Under the pieces are notes generated by a model that searched no databases, was not told where the DNA came from, and worked only from the letters and a program-made list of their open reading frames with translations. DNA of 64,000 bases from Polyodon spathula (Eukaryota; Chordata; Actinopteri; Acipenseriformes; Polyodontidae): positions 27,056,689 through 27,120,688 of the forward strand of contig NC_054534.1 of NCBI RefSeq assembly GCF_017654505.1. The letters run 5' to 3'. The position numbers were made by a program, and so were the translations under genes. The first letter of the stretch is position 1, and each line of letters starts with the position of its first letter. Shown here one piece after another: positions 13,252 through 24,816 of the stretch.

Positions 13252-13252
<1 letters not shown>
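10851..13252. other. No gene recognised
   Basis: AT-rich sequence with no repeat shared with the rest of the window and no convincing open frame. A poly-A-rich stretch lies near 12964-12985. Confidence 0.5.
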
Positions 13253-13309
<57 letters not shown>

Positions 13310-13329
13310 TAATAATAATATTAATAATC
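13253..13329. repeat. AAT trinucleotide microsatellite
   Basis: About 25 near-perfect AAT units. It is a simple repeat with two small interruptions at the right end. Confidence 0.95.
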
Positions 13330-13479
13330 ACATGAGCTATATAGATACAGGTTTAGGCCTCACAGCCCTGTAAACTGAAAAATATTTATAATTCATTATG
13401 AACAAAATTTAAAAACCAACTTACAAATATAGTTTAAAAATACTTTCATGTTTTTAAATATGGATGATACAGTGGTGAT

Positions 13480-13557
13480 GCAGTGCTAAAAAGGGATGTG
13501 AGTGATACAGTACAGTTTATAAAGTATAACTCACCTTTAAATACATATATATATATA

Positions 13558-13627
<70 letters not shown>

Positions 13628-13688
13628 TTAAAGGTGAGTTATACTTTATAAACTGTACTGTATCACTCACATCCCTTTTTAGCACTGC
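13480..13688. repeat. Perfect palindrome with 68-bp arms around a TA tract
   Basis: The arm at 13480-13547 starts GCAGTGCTAAAAAGGG, and its exact reverse complement fills 13621-13688. The 73 bases between are a TA microsatellite, so the whole 209 bp can fold into one hairpin. The arms were identical over all 68 bases by eye. CAGTGCTAAAAAGG at the outer end is reminiscent of hAT or Tc1 termini, but the flanks do not show a TA or 8-bp target duplication. Confidence 0.95.
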
Positions 13689-14486
13689 ATTCATTCACAA
13701 AATATAGGCTACATTAGGTCACTTGTAATACAATTTGCTTATATACATTACCTTTTGAGATTTCATTTATATGCAGATTTTGCTCCTTGTAGATAATGAC
13801 AAAGATTTATTGCATGGTGGTCTTTTCTGCCTAGTAAGGATAACAGGTTAGAGGTTAAATTCTAATGGGCAAGTATCGGTAATCAATATGTCAGCCAGAA
13901 TACAGAACAGTACATTAGCTAATTGTATGTTTACCTATTAATTTATACAGCACTTTGATTGTTGGTTAAAGTAGAGAAGTAAAGATTTCATCCCTGTTTA
14001 AATATCATATAAGAAAACTAGGTGTGTTGATATCAGTGGTTCATCGTAACATTTTTTTATTTTCAAATTTAATTACAACGGCTTGAAATATAAGGAATGA
14101 TTATTAAAAAGAAAAATTCTGAAAAACAAAGAGTTTATATGACTACTGTTCACTGTACAATGTGCTCTGAAAGACACAGGTGGTTTTCTGTTTCTCACCA
14201 CAGTTAAAATCACTGAACACAATTCATGAAAGATAAGAATGTGCAAGTGGTTTATGGTTTATGTCTTTGAGAGTCAATTTATCTGTGATACAAAGACATA
14301 TGCACATTTTAACTCATAAAGTAGCTGTAGCGAACAAAATAGTACCAGACATGGTCTACTCCAAGAACATCTGTTTATTATATAGAAACGTGCAGATTTA
14401 GAAACATGTATCTTGTACTACACTAGGCTAAATAAATCTCTGCTTGAGACCCATGGGGCTAACAAACTGAACACATCTGCAGTGTC
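13689..14486. other. No gene recognised
   Basis: AT-rich sequence without a recognisable repeat or open frame. Confidence 0.5.
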
Positions 14487-14720
14487 TCTATGCATAAACT
14501 GATCACTCTTTCATCAGGATGCTTCCCTTTAAGCAAAATAATTGTAACAAATGTGCAGGATGCTCCTAGAATATGTTTTGTTTAAATATTTCCATAACCT
14601 GATCCTATGAGCTGTCAATAAATCTCTTTCTGTAAAAACGTAAGGTCAACAAAATATACATATTTTTAATTTCTTTAGCCCTGATGTTATTCAATAAAAT
14701 TGTAGTCAAACTAACCAAAA
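14487..14720 (+). repeat. Dispersed repeat, copy A (shared with 35140-35345)
   Basis: Starting at GCATAAACTGATCACTCTTT, this segment aligns by eye with 35140-35345: CATCAGGATGCT against CTCAGGATGCT, CCATAACCTGATCCTATGA against CCTTAACCTAATCTTATGA, then TTCTTTAGCCC against TCTTCAGCCC. The two copies are clearly diverged. The family is not recognised, and no terminal structure is visible. Confidence 0.65.
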
Positions 14721-14744
14721 AAATGGCTGTGCGAAGGCACCGAT

Positions 14745-14806
14745 CTTCACTAGGAATTCAACATATACCTCCTACCTTCACTAGGAATTCAACATATACC
14801 TCCTAT
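14745..14806. repeat. 31-bp tandem duplication
   Basis: A unit beginning CTTCACTAGGAATTCAACAT occurs twice in direct succession with almost no change. It is a small recent local duplication with no evident function. Confidence 0.9.
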
Positions 14807-16571
14807 CTCAGAGGTGTGTAATTATTGAACAGTGGCAGTTCATTGCTTTAATGAAATACCCTCATTACAACAGTGATGATGCAAATACAAAGACGCAAAT
14901 ACACTGTACATTTCTTAGGAGTAAAAAATACATTGTGAATATGGAAGTACAGTACTAATGAACCATATATAGCTTTAAGTCCATCAATACTTTATAAAAG
15001 ATCTTTCCAGAATATTCTGTTAGATGCGCGGTAGACATTATGCCCGCTCATTTGAAAATATGCTTTACATTATTAAAACCTAAAAGATGTTGTGTATTGC
15101 AAGATTTCCCCCTACCCATCTTTATTTGGTTTTGCGTCTACACTTGCTCCATCTTCTTCTGTTGCCTACTTTCCAAAAGCTGTCATGTACAGTTTTTAAA
15201 AACTGTCCAAGCCTTTGTGTTTTAAAAAGCCTGTGTCATTTGCAGTTTTTCTTCAGTTTCCTTGAAATTACAAATGCAAATGTGAAGAAACTAAATCAAG
15301 TAGCCTGTTTGCTTCCTCATCTTGTAGGAGCTGAACTGAATGCTGACTTTCGCCTTTCTCTTCTCTGCCAGAAACCATTGTTAGTTTATACTGAACCTGA
15401 CAGATCTGACAACCCGACTCATACATAAATAATAAACTGCAGATCCTACCATAGATTTTATCTCCATTGTGTAAAATCAATTATGCTTCATGTCCACTTT
15501 ATATACTGTTGCATTATTAATAGGGGACTTGTGTGAATATGATGACGCGTTTGACATTGGGGATGACTGGCGGGGATCCAAGAACAGAGTATTTGACTTG
15601 GGTATGTTGTGATAACGTGCAATTCAATACTTAAGTACAGGGGCTTTCAGCGGTCCCCACAAGCACAGGGAATCCCATGTTATTTAGGGGACATGGGAAA
15701 GAAAACCTATTCATACGGAAAATTACCCAAATGGCCCTATTTTAAAGAAAGGCAAATGTTCAGAATGGAAATAATGAACAGGGAAAAAAACTAGCTAAAG
15801 ACTATACTACTCGGCAACTATGTTGTTTCTTTGTTAGTTTCTATCCCTCTTTGATGTGGGCAGTGGCAAAATTGGTCATAATACAGGTATGTTAATGTAG
15901 GGCTCATGCCACCTGCTCATGATGACACACAGTGTCACTTACAATTCTCAAAATGTGACATTCAGTTTGTAGTTGGTTTTGTAAACAATTTCCCCCCAAC
16001 TGCAGTTTTAGGGTGGTATAAACATGTTTCTAAAGCAGTTTTTGTCAAAGGGACATGCAGAACACCTAAGCAAAAACAGACCAATCGTAAAAAAGATAAT
16101 CTTTTAATATTTATCACACCTCATAAAGCTAAACAACTTACTATTAAGATGTTTGAAGATGGCCCTCAAATAAAAGAATGGGTGGAAAGTAGGAAATGTT
16201 ACCTTAAAATGAGCACAGTTACAAAAACAGATCTACATAGGATTCGGTATACACAGAGGAAAAAAAAAGGTTAATTTCTGCACGTTTTCCCTATGGTAGT
16301 TCTGTTTAAGTTATTCACCTCTTTTGGTCGTCACTTACCATTTTATTGCTTTCCAGCTGCTGCAGGATTGATCTACAGTAAATAAGTCAGTCTCAATAGT
16401 GCCTGACCATAGGAAGAATCCAGGAAGCTTATGAAGAGGTCGAGTTGGTTGTTTTGGGGTATTTATATAACCACAGGGCTAGAAATGTTTTATGGAGTAT
16501 TTTCTGTATATAACAAGCATCAATTATTGAAAAAGAAGTATTTCAAACATGAGTTTACCTACCGTAAACCT
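14807..16571. other. No gene recognised
   Basis: A 122-codon open frame at 15906-16274 is the longest here. Its translation shows no domain I recognise, and the codon use looks like translated AT-rich DNA. I treat the region as non-coding. Confidence 0.45.
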
Positions 16572-16574
16572 GAT

Positions 16575-16770
16575 TCCCTGAAAGAGAAGATGGCCACCAA
16601 AACATTGTTATGGGATACACTCCTGCCTATTGGTAGGTGTCACTGAGCTCTTTCTATCAAAGCTGCCGATAGGCCCTCTCCCCTGGGTGACCCCCTCAGT
16701 CCCACCTCCCAAGGGTACTTAACCATCACGCAGGGGAGATTCATTCTCTTTCACCGTGATGTCGACCGAA
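16575..16770 (+). repeat. Inverted terminal repeat of the DIRS-like element, low-coordinate end
   Basis: GATGGCCACCAAAACATTG and the following 170 or so bases are the reverse complement, with few changes, of 18880-19045. Shared stretches include CTCCTGCCTATTGGTAGGTG and AGCTGCCGATAGGCCCTCTC. In the element's own orientation this is the right (3') ITR. Confidence 0.93.
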
Positions 16771-16784
16771 GCGACCTTGCGGTT

Positions 16785-16808
16785 GGTGGCCATCTTCTCT
16801 TTCAGGGA
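16785..16808 (-). other. Internal complementary region of the DIRS-like element
   Basis: These 24 bases (from GGTGGCCATC to TTTCAGGGA) are the exact reverse complement of the outermost end of the neighbouring ITR at 16575-16598. In DIRS elements such a region is thought to bridge the two ends when the circular intermediate is closed. Its presence just downstream of the recombinase strongly supports the DIRS assignment. Confidence 0.85.
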
Positions 16809-16849
16809 GCCAAGGTCAGCGGTGCGAGCGTGCAACCTCAAGGACCCTA

Positions 16850-17210
16850 GTGTGCATAGAGGGCAATGAGGGATCTACCATATTCAAGCGGTAGAATCTG
16901 GGAAAGGTATGCAAGGTTGCCCAGCTAGCTGCATCACAAATCTCAGCCATGGAGGCACCTTGAAAGAGGGCCCATGACATAGCCACACCTCTCATGGAAT
17001 GTGTGGCTTTTCACCCAGGTGGGGGTAAGCCAGCACTATCATATGTAGTCGAGACTGTTTCTGCAATCCAATGTGACAGCTGTTGCTTCGAGTGGGGCTG
17101 TCCCAGGGTCCGTGTTCCATGGCAGACGAAGAGCTGGTCAGACTGATGCAGTGCTCTCGTCCTATCCACATAACATCTCAATGCCCGAACTGGGCAGAGA
17201 AGGTTCAACT
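16850..17210 (-). pseudogene. Tyrosine recombinase C-terminal part (DIRS-like), broken
   Basis: The enzyme would recombine a circular DNA copy into the genome. In minus-strand order I see LLCPVRALRCYVDRTRAL, DQLFVCHGTRTLGQP, LSHWIAETVS, then HSMRG, which is the H-x-x-R box (HSTRG in the sister element at 40.5 kb), and finally FPRFYRLNMVDP, carrying the catalytic Tyr. A frameshift separates the first blocks from the H-x-x-R box near 17010. The N-terminal half is missing except for a short piece fused to gag. Confidence 0.82.
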
Positions 17211-17212
17211 TC

Positions 17213-17872
17213 TTATCCTCCTCCGTCGCAAACGGAGGACTCCAGTTCCACAGTCTGATTCATGTGGAAGGCTGTAACCACCTTGGGGAGAAAAGCAGGG
17301 TTTGCATGCAGCGACATTCTGCTACCATCATCCCAAATATGCAAACAGGAGCTATGCACAGACAGCACGGCCGAAGCCGGTGGGGCCTGCCTCTCCAAAA
17401 GCTCCATGATCCGACCGATCTGGGCTTTCATGTCCATGATGTCCCGTGCCTTCTGGGACTTCTTCACCCATCTAGCTGGTGATGGGGAGCGGCTGCGGGT
17501 CGATATGGACACCTGAGCACAGGGGATCTCCCCAGAGGGGCTCTTTGACAGCGTCGGGAGGTGTGACTGGGAGGGGCCCGCTGCGGGGGATGAAGAACAC
17601 CCCCATGCGACTCTCTCCAGATGGCTCACAAGCACGTGGGGCTGAAAAGCCGCACAGATGTTGCAGGCACCTTTTAAGGCTGAGGCGCCGTGATCGGGGC
17701 CTAGGCACCGCACGCACATGCTGTGCCTGTCCTCCTGCGGGATATTAGTCCCACAGGCCTCGCAGGCATGGAAGCCATAACTCGTCATAGCGCCAGGTTG
17801 AAAACCACTGTGCGCCCTGAACACTGTGTGCACCGCGTGCACCGAGTCGTGTGGCACCGGGTCTAAGTGCAC
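17213..17872 (-). pseudogene. Gag-recombinase fusion frame in the deleted DIRS-like element
   Basis: A 219-codon frame opens on the minus strand at 17872. Its first two thirds are gag-like: a Cys/His-rich stretch (CEACGTNIPQ, then MCVRCLGPDH, then CNICAAF) followed by a Ser/Pro-rich segment and RDIMDMKAQIGRIMELLE. Near 17371 the frame passes without interruption into recombinase sequence (SVHSSCLHIWDDGSR). The same motif occurs in the recombinase at 41.0 kb. The junction is therefore a deletion of RT and RNase H that happened to stay in frame. Upstream codons run into the repeat-rich block at 17820-18110. Whether the fusion is ever made is unknown. Confidence 0.7.
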
Positions 17873-18110
17873 CGAGTACTACGTGCAACAATAAATACCG
17901 TGCGCACCGCGTCCACCGAGCACTGTGCGCACCGCTTGCACCGGGCACCTTGTGCACTGAGCACCGTGTGCACCATGCAGCACCGGTATAATATGCACCG
18001 TGTGCACCGTGTGCACCGCTTGCACCGAGTACCGTGCAGCGCCAGGCACCACGCACACCGAGTCTGTATCGGTACAGTGAGGCAATGGGCATTGTGCGCA
18101 CCGTGGTACC
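17820..18110. repeat. Degenerate GTGCACCG-based repeat inside the DIRS-like element
   Basis: Variants of GTGCACCG(A/T)GT recur every 9 to 18 bases, with spacing mostly a multiple of nine. On both strands this gives open frames rich in Ala-His, Gly-Ala and Arg-Cys. The block lies at the gag 5' side and is not present in the sister element at 40.4 kb, so it looks like a local expansion. Confidence 0.75.
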
Positions 18111-18879
18111 AAAGTAGCACGGGCAGAGTCTTATGCGCCGCGGTATTAAAAAACACCAAGGCAGCTAGGCACGGTGCTTTCCCTAACCACGTGGTCTCAC
18201 GCCTGAGCAGCGCATAGCGTACAACAGGGGGACAGGGCCGAAGCCGCAGCGGGCAATTGACTTAGTAATAAAAACAGTTTTTAAAATACAAAAAACAGTT
18301 GAGAGCACACTCTCTGTAGATTGAGCGACCGACACCAGAGGTAAAGGCCCACCCAGCCCGTGTATGTCTCAACCCAACAACGAGGGAAGCCTCGGTGAGG
18401 AGTATATGGTTGGCCCAGCTGAAGCAGCCACAGTGTGGCTAGTCCTCTGCGTGAGCACGGGGACGCATTGCTACAATCAAAACAAGGTCCAACCGTGGCC
18501 TGCAGGCGGCTGGTGGGCTAGCTCGACAACGGGGAAAAGGCAAGCCCAGCCCTGTGGAGTAACAGTGCTCTCTGAAGCAAGAAAGCGTGAAAAACACGCA
18601 CAATTCTTAACAATAATACTTACAGTACTAAGACGGACAGACAGAAAGAAGCAGCCTGACACGCGGAGCGAGGAGCGAGCAGGTGCTGATAGTCAGAGTA
18701 AAAGGCTATAAATTTTTAAACCACTGATTCCAGGAAAAACAGCGATGGCCAGCTTTCAGCACAAAGTGCAGGGGAACTAGCAGTAGCTTACGCAGCACTT
18801 TTTAGGAGAAAAGAGGCTCACTGCAACACAGAGCGGTCTTACCGTACCAATCGTGAGAAGCAAAAAAGAATGAATCTCC

Positions 18880-19052
18880 AATGCGTGACGGTTAAATACC
18901 CTCGGGAGGCTGGACTGAGTGGGTCACCGAGGGGAGAGGGCCTATCGGCAGCTTTGATAGAAAGAGCTCAGCGACACCTACCAATAGGCAGGAGTGTATC
19001 CCATAACGATGTTTTGGTGGCCATCTTAAAAATTGAAAAGGAACCTATATTT
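18880..19052 (-). repeat. Inverted terminal repeat of the DIRS-like element, high-coordinate end
   Basis: Reverse complement of 16575-16770, including CCTACCAATAGGCAGGAGTG and CTTTGATAGAAAGAGCTCAG. The outermost bases read GATGGCCACC on the minus strand, as at the other end. Confidence 0.93.
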
Positions 19053-21552
19053 AACAGCCCAGGGCTGTGATGCAAGTGAGTCACACTTACATCACAGCGT
19101 GTCGTTTTTATATGGATGCTAGTTGTGTCATTCCTCCATCAGTGTCTGGGGCACAGTGCATTCTCTCAGTATGGACTCCGAACCGTACCATCAGAGTCCT
19201 AGTTCAATTCTGCACTGGTATCGCTCTGCTGCCAATGGAAACAAATGGGACAGATTTAAAATCTCTTTCAACTAGATCCGGAACTGGAAACCAGGCATTA
19301 TAAACCCTGGTCCTTTTTATAGAACTGATCTTTTCAAAATGGGTATTTAATCTCCGTAAATCTACATTTACACGTGTATACGTACATTCCATCTCACAGC
19401 ATTGTGGTGAAGTAGTTAAATTAGAAGCAACTGTGTGTGAAATGTCTTTCATACTTCTCTGAGAGAGAGAGAGAAATCACAGGCATTTGAATGCGCCTCT
19501 TTTTATATATTCTATTACTGTCTGTTTTTTTTTTTATTGTTATCCACATATCATTAATTTATATCACATTTGTCTGGTGCTGCAACAGCAGATGTGAAAA
19601 ACCCAGCAGATTAACAGGATATTTAAATATCCATGACATTTGGGTATAAATGTCAGTTTTACAGCTGAGTATATCAGTGAAAGAAAAGTGGTTATCGGAG
19701 CTTTCTATACATTGCATTGGCATCTGTAGATACTCAAAGGTTGAAGATCTCTTGAAGAAAAAAGGTAGATATGGAACTTAAAATATCAATTAAAACTAAT
19801 AAATCGGTTATACTTTATTGAATATTTCTTGCCTGTGAATAGCTGCACAGGCTGGACTTTGGGCTAAATAATAAACTACTGTATATCATGTTAAAGACTA
19901 AAATTGTGGAACTTTGCTGATCTGAAGAATTCAGAGTCTGTACTTTCTATACTGCTGCCTGGCCTATCTGTACATTTCCCAATCTGATTGTTACTTCACA
20001 TGCTTGTAGGTTAGGATCTATTCACTGGTCCATATGAATGAGATGATGATCCTCTCCTGCACGAGATAATCTCTTGTGACATTGGTTTACTTTTCAAACC
20101 TGTCTGGTCAGTAGCAGATATTGGAAACCCTCTTACGCTATACAGCTTCACCTTCACTAAAAGCGTGAAGGTTCACCAATAAATTATTATTCCAGTATCA
20201 TTAAGGGAGAACTGATGAGCCGAGAATGGGAGAATCTGCTTAGAAAGTTGGTGTGTGGATGTAGCTTACTAAATCCAAAACCGGAAAGCCATTTAAAGCA
20301 GTACCACAGAGCAATTATATTAATTGAAGGATTGTACAGTATTCTGCCAGATAAATGGCAAAACCACAGTTTAGTTTCATTCTGTGAGTGGTTCCATTCA
20401 TATGATATGGCATTTAGACAGCTTAGTGGCAGAGACAAAGGTAATGCACGATAAAGTTAATGGCTTACCAAAGACCTTGGCCAGCAATGCAGTTTTCTTT
20501 TTAATAGCAAGCTGTTATTTTTTTTTATCTGTTTCATTTTCACAGTGCACTGGCCTAACTGAAGGCTAACACATGGAGTGGCAGGTCTGAGCACCATGCC
20601 AAGTGGTATCCCAGTGTTATCCCACACACAGCTATATCCAAACGTTTTGCATCCACCTATGGAATTAACTAATTTTGCTTCATAAAGTCAAAAAAAACTT
20701 GCTGAATGTTACATTAACACACTGCATTACATACCGCTTTGTAGTTTTCTACATACTTAACCAAACATGCTCTATTACTGTTATGGCTTCTGGTAGACTT
20801 CTGCAATATAATTTTGTAGCTTCTTTGATTACATTGTAACACCTAACCAATAAGGCAAGGGCTATAGTCACTAAAAACCTGGGAAATATTACCCAGGTCC
20901 ACAAGTTATCAATATGTATTATACACATGCCATCAACATTTTGGAAATCAGGTTGGTTGTCACAATATCCCTTCAATTAATTTCAAGACACATGGTTTAT
21001 AGGTATACAGGAAACCTTGGTTTTATTTCAGTCACAGCTGTACCAGAGGGGGTGAATGGCTGGTTGGAGATGCAGCTCTGTCCAACCCACAGGAAAAGTG
21101 CAAACAGGAAGAATTCTAGTGCCACAGAAATCACTCAAATAAAGCTATAAATCTTGTAACAAAATAATCAAATAAACCAATAAACCACCCAAATTCAACC
21201 AGATTTTCACAATAATAAAGGAAACACAAAATACTATTACTAATACATAAAGTGTACTGTGATGTATTCAGGGGTGCAGTACCATCCCAAGCCACCGATG
21301 GGAGAACCTATAAAGGATCTGACACAGCTGTAGTAAATTAGGTTTATAGTTTAAACTGTAGTTTTAGAAGTTTCATTTATTCTATAATGAAAACAGTATA
21401 CAAACAGCAGTAAGAAAACTTTCTTCCAATAATCTCTTGTGCAAAATAGCATTCAAATAGATTGTCTCACTACAAACAATCCCGTGTCTATATGGCTCAC
21501 AAAACAACCAGAATCAAGATTCTCACTTTCTTTCCATACACTTCAATGCATT

Positions 21553-21584
<32 letters not shown>

Positions 21585-21585
21585 A
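21553..21585. repeat. CT dinucleotide microsatellite
   Basis: About 16 CT units with one TT interruption. Confidence 0.93.
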
Positions 21586-21747
21586 TTGCAATGCCTCGGA
21601 CTTCCTGATTCTCATCAACGCAGCATATATATATATATAGAAAACGAGCAGAAAAGACAAACAAGGAAATTAGTTAATTTCGTTATGTTACAAAAATACA
21701 ATGTTGTACATGATGTTTTTTCAAGATCTAAATTATCTTCATATATA

Positions 21748-21749
<2 letters not shown>

Positions 21750-21792
<43 letters not shown>

Positions 21793-21831
21793 TATTATTA
21801 TTATATATTATTATTATTATTATTATTATGT
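21750..21831. repeat. TTA trinucleotide microsatellite, compound
   Basis: Two blocks of TTA/ATT units separated by a short TATATATT interruption. Confidence 0.93.
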
Positions 21832-22819
21832 CTCAATCCACAAATTATAGGTGAACTTTTGGCTATAGCCTTACATGCAGATTACTTGTGTTACTTGTTA
21901 ACATAAGACATGCAACCTGGAGTACTGCAGTTAATGACCTCTTCTGTAGTTGTAGGATGTCTGTATTTATTTTTGGGACAGCATGAAAATGACTTGCTCA
22001 GTGAATTCCCCCCCCCCCCCAATAATTTGTTACCTTTAAAAGACACATAATTTGTTTTTAGAATGTCAACATGAAATTGCCTGTTTGGGGTGTGTGTGTG
22101 TGTGTGTCTTAATATTTTCAGATCGCAAGCCAAACTTTCCTATTGCCAATGATCCTTTGAAGTCTTTTGCATGTCCATTTAATTTAGCCTTGCAAAATCC
22201 ATTTAGCAACTGAAAATGACAGCTTTCTAATCCAGGGCACCAGGCACATCTATTAAATTGAATGAGAAGTGGCAAAAAGCATTCCGTGCTGATAATGCCA
22301 CTTCCTCAATCAGGAACTGAGACTCGGATAATCTATTTGGAAAGCCCCAGGCCCCGGTGGAATGCACACATCCTGCATTGATTTCCAGCAGCTGCTCCTG
22401 ATGCTGGGAAGATCTGCTGGCTAGGCTTCAGGTTTCCAGATATTGTGTTTGCTGTGCAGATCATGCTGCTGCTTCAACAATGACAAGGATCACATATAAC
22501 TCAGAGGAAATAAAGCTGATAAAATATAATAGCAACTGGTTTCAAATCCTAGCCTATGAGCGGAATACACAGTGCATTACTTTTAATTTCTACCACTGTA
22601 AATGTGAGGTGAAAAAAAAAATAATAATAGCACTGCGTTGGAGCATGTAAACTTGCTTTTTCATGGAACCAGTTCCACTGTGTTTTTATTTTACATAGTT
22701 AATAAAGAGGGCAATATATCATACCTAAGGCAGGAATAAAAGGTGGAAGTATTTGGTATAACATATAAGTTTGGAAATTAATATAATACAAATCCAATTG
22801 TCTCCAGCTTCCCCCATGA

Positions 22820-22859
22820 CCCTAACCCTAACCCTAACCCTAATCCTAATCCTAACCCC
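22820..22859 (-). repeat. Interstitial telomere-like repeat
   Basis: CCCTAA occurs in uninterrupted tandem several times, followed by CCTAAT variants, about six and a half units in 40 bases. The vertebrate telomere unit TTAGGG is therefore on the minus strand. It is flanked by ordinary AT-rich DNA, so it is interstitial. Confidence 0.92.
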
Positions 22860-24816
22860 AAGCCATACTGAGTGCCTTTAATAGCAGTTTTAAGGAATAT
22901 TACTCAAACATTTACTGAGAATATCTGTTTTTTTACAGGTTGTATGATAAATGTGAGGTGCAATATGCTATACAATGTGCAGTATACTGTGGTGAATTAT
23001 ATAACGGGTGCACGTTTATGCAGCTAAATCATGCACATTATTCACAGAGTGGCCATTATTCCAAAGATTACAGTAACTACAATAGTATTCCTAATTCTTT
23101 TTCCACAATTCACCTGTGTGACTGTACTGTATGCACTGCAGTATGTGATGCCAGGCCTTGTTAGGTCATTGCGTAAAAAAAAAAAAAAAGAAGAAACTGT
23201 ACCATTTTTATTCATTAAGTTCCTTAAAAATATTTAAAGTTTGCCTAATTTTTAATATGTAAATAAACTTTCTTATACCATTACAATGTAAAGATTACAA
23301 TGACTTACTGAAGATTTGATAGTATTCCAGTGGGTGCTTGATAATTAAATTTCAGTATTGTTCCAAAGCGTACAGTACATGTTATTTTAAATGTACAGTG
23401 CATGGGATTTTATGTAAAGCCATTTCATGTCAGTAATGAAAAAAAACAACACCAAAAACCCAGAAAACGTTCTTTATTTTTTCACATTTAAAAAGCTTTC
23501 AGTGTGTAAATGAAAATCCAATTGAATGTGGACAATGAGTGATTGGATTAGTGCTTTAATTGATTTGGGAGCTTAGAGGAGAGTGGGAGAGAGAAGACTT
23601 TCCCAGTTCCATTTCCAAGACTACACTTCATTAACCACACTTCTTCAATGCCTGGTCTGCCGTGGTTACAATAAGCTATATTTCCCATGGGTGTGTAAAA
23701 TGTAACTCAGGTTCCTTCACATTGTTTGGTGTTTTAATATTGGTTCAATTGCAATAATATTCAATGTGCTTTTGCTTCTTTTTAGGTATGTATTAAATGT
23801 GAATGTGACTACAGTTTTTTTTGTTACATGTTGTACTACACAGCAGTCATACTGTATGTTGCAATAGTACGATTTCTCCAGTTTTTATTTAATAAATGAT
23901 AAGTACCAGTAAATTTACCCTTCTTGTAAAACACAATGAAATATTCTGCAGTAGAGACAAAACGTCCGTCTTTCTGCTCTATTAACATATCAGTGATGCC
24001 ATCCTGTTACAGATAATGTTTCCCCCTACCTGTGAGATGAGGTAATGGGAAGGCAGTGCTATCAATAAGAGGTTGTGATATTTTTGTACAGGGGTTAAAA
24101 TGATCACTTGAGGTGAATTGACTTAATCTGTCAATTCTAATCTGAGCACTTGACACACGTCCGCTGAGTAATAGGCTTGTGTCTGCATTAGAGCAATTTA
24201 TATTGAGCTTATAGGAAGTGTTTATACACAAAAGTTTTTTCACTTTTTCTCGGGCAAACCCCTTCACTGTCCTCTCTTGAGAAAAACTAAGTTGAGTTAC
24301 AATGAGTGACAAGTCTTGCCACCAGAAGCATGTAACTGTCAAGATGTGTGATGATGTCAGGTTGGCCACGGTTGAAGGGATGTGTCCTCACATTGTCACA
24401 ATGTCTTTTTGTTTCAATCTCTGAGAATGCTGTGTTCCCCAAAGGCATTCACTTTACTGGGGTTGCGTTAGAGACTGTTAAGTAAGTTTCACTGAACTGC
24501 TGCATTAGGCCGATTCTATTGTAGGTTATACTAACTAATGGCAAGTGTTTATGGCATTAATATTACTAATTCTATAATTACCAACATAGCAATGAAGTAA
24601 AATTAGCCATATGTAATTTTTCTCCATTTAGTTTAGCTGTAATCTCACCAGTGAGCAATTTATTTGAACATTAAACTCCCTCTCAGGTGTTTTTAAGTTT
24701 GCGACATTGGCTAACAGAAATGAGAGCCTGAATCTTTTGTTTTTGGTATTTTTTAGAACTTTTGTCCTGGGCCTACTGCATATACACAGCCTACAGTGCT
24801 TCTCTCATTTCCTTTT
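22860..24816. other. No gene recognised
   Basis: AT-rich sequence with a poly-A run near 23175. The longest open frame (minus, 24007-24369) shows no family features. Confidence 0.45.

Larger units (their letters stand above)
16572..19052 (-). mobile_element. Internally deleted DIRS-like retroelement
   Basis: Two inverted terminal repeats of about 170-190 bp bound the element. The coding remnants read on the minus strand as gag then tyrosine recombinase. The RT and RNase H that should lie between them are absent. An internal complementary region lies just inside the low-coordinate end, after the recombinase, exactly where DIRS elements carry it. DIRS elements use a tyrosine recombinase in place of a DDE integrase and leave no target duplication; none is seen here. 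With both ITRs kept, this could be a non-autonomous derivative mobilised by complete relatives (inference). Confidence 0.88.
19053..22819. other. No gene recognised; a few simple repeats
   Basis: Mostly AT-rich single-copy-looking DNA. It contains a CT tract, a TTA tract, a C10 run near 22010 and a GT tract near 22090. A segment at about 22240-22490 is less AT-rich and higher in complexity than its surroundings but has no open frame. Confidence 0.5.

Noticed and set aside
13480..13688. Assignment of the palindrome to hAT or Tc1
   Set aside because: The CAGTG-like tip is suggestive, but neither a TA nor an 8-bp target duplication flanks it.
13483..13707. 74-codon frame over the TA palindrome
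   Set aside because: It is a Tyr-Ile run produced by the TA tract; the real feature is the palindrome.
15906..16274. 122-codon open frame
   Set aside because: No domain, no splice or promoter support, and Lys-rich composition expected from AT-rich DNA.
21439..21906. 155-codon open frame across simple repeats
   Set aside because: Most of it is translated CT and TTA microsatellite (Ser-Leu and Ile runs).
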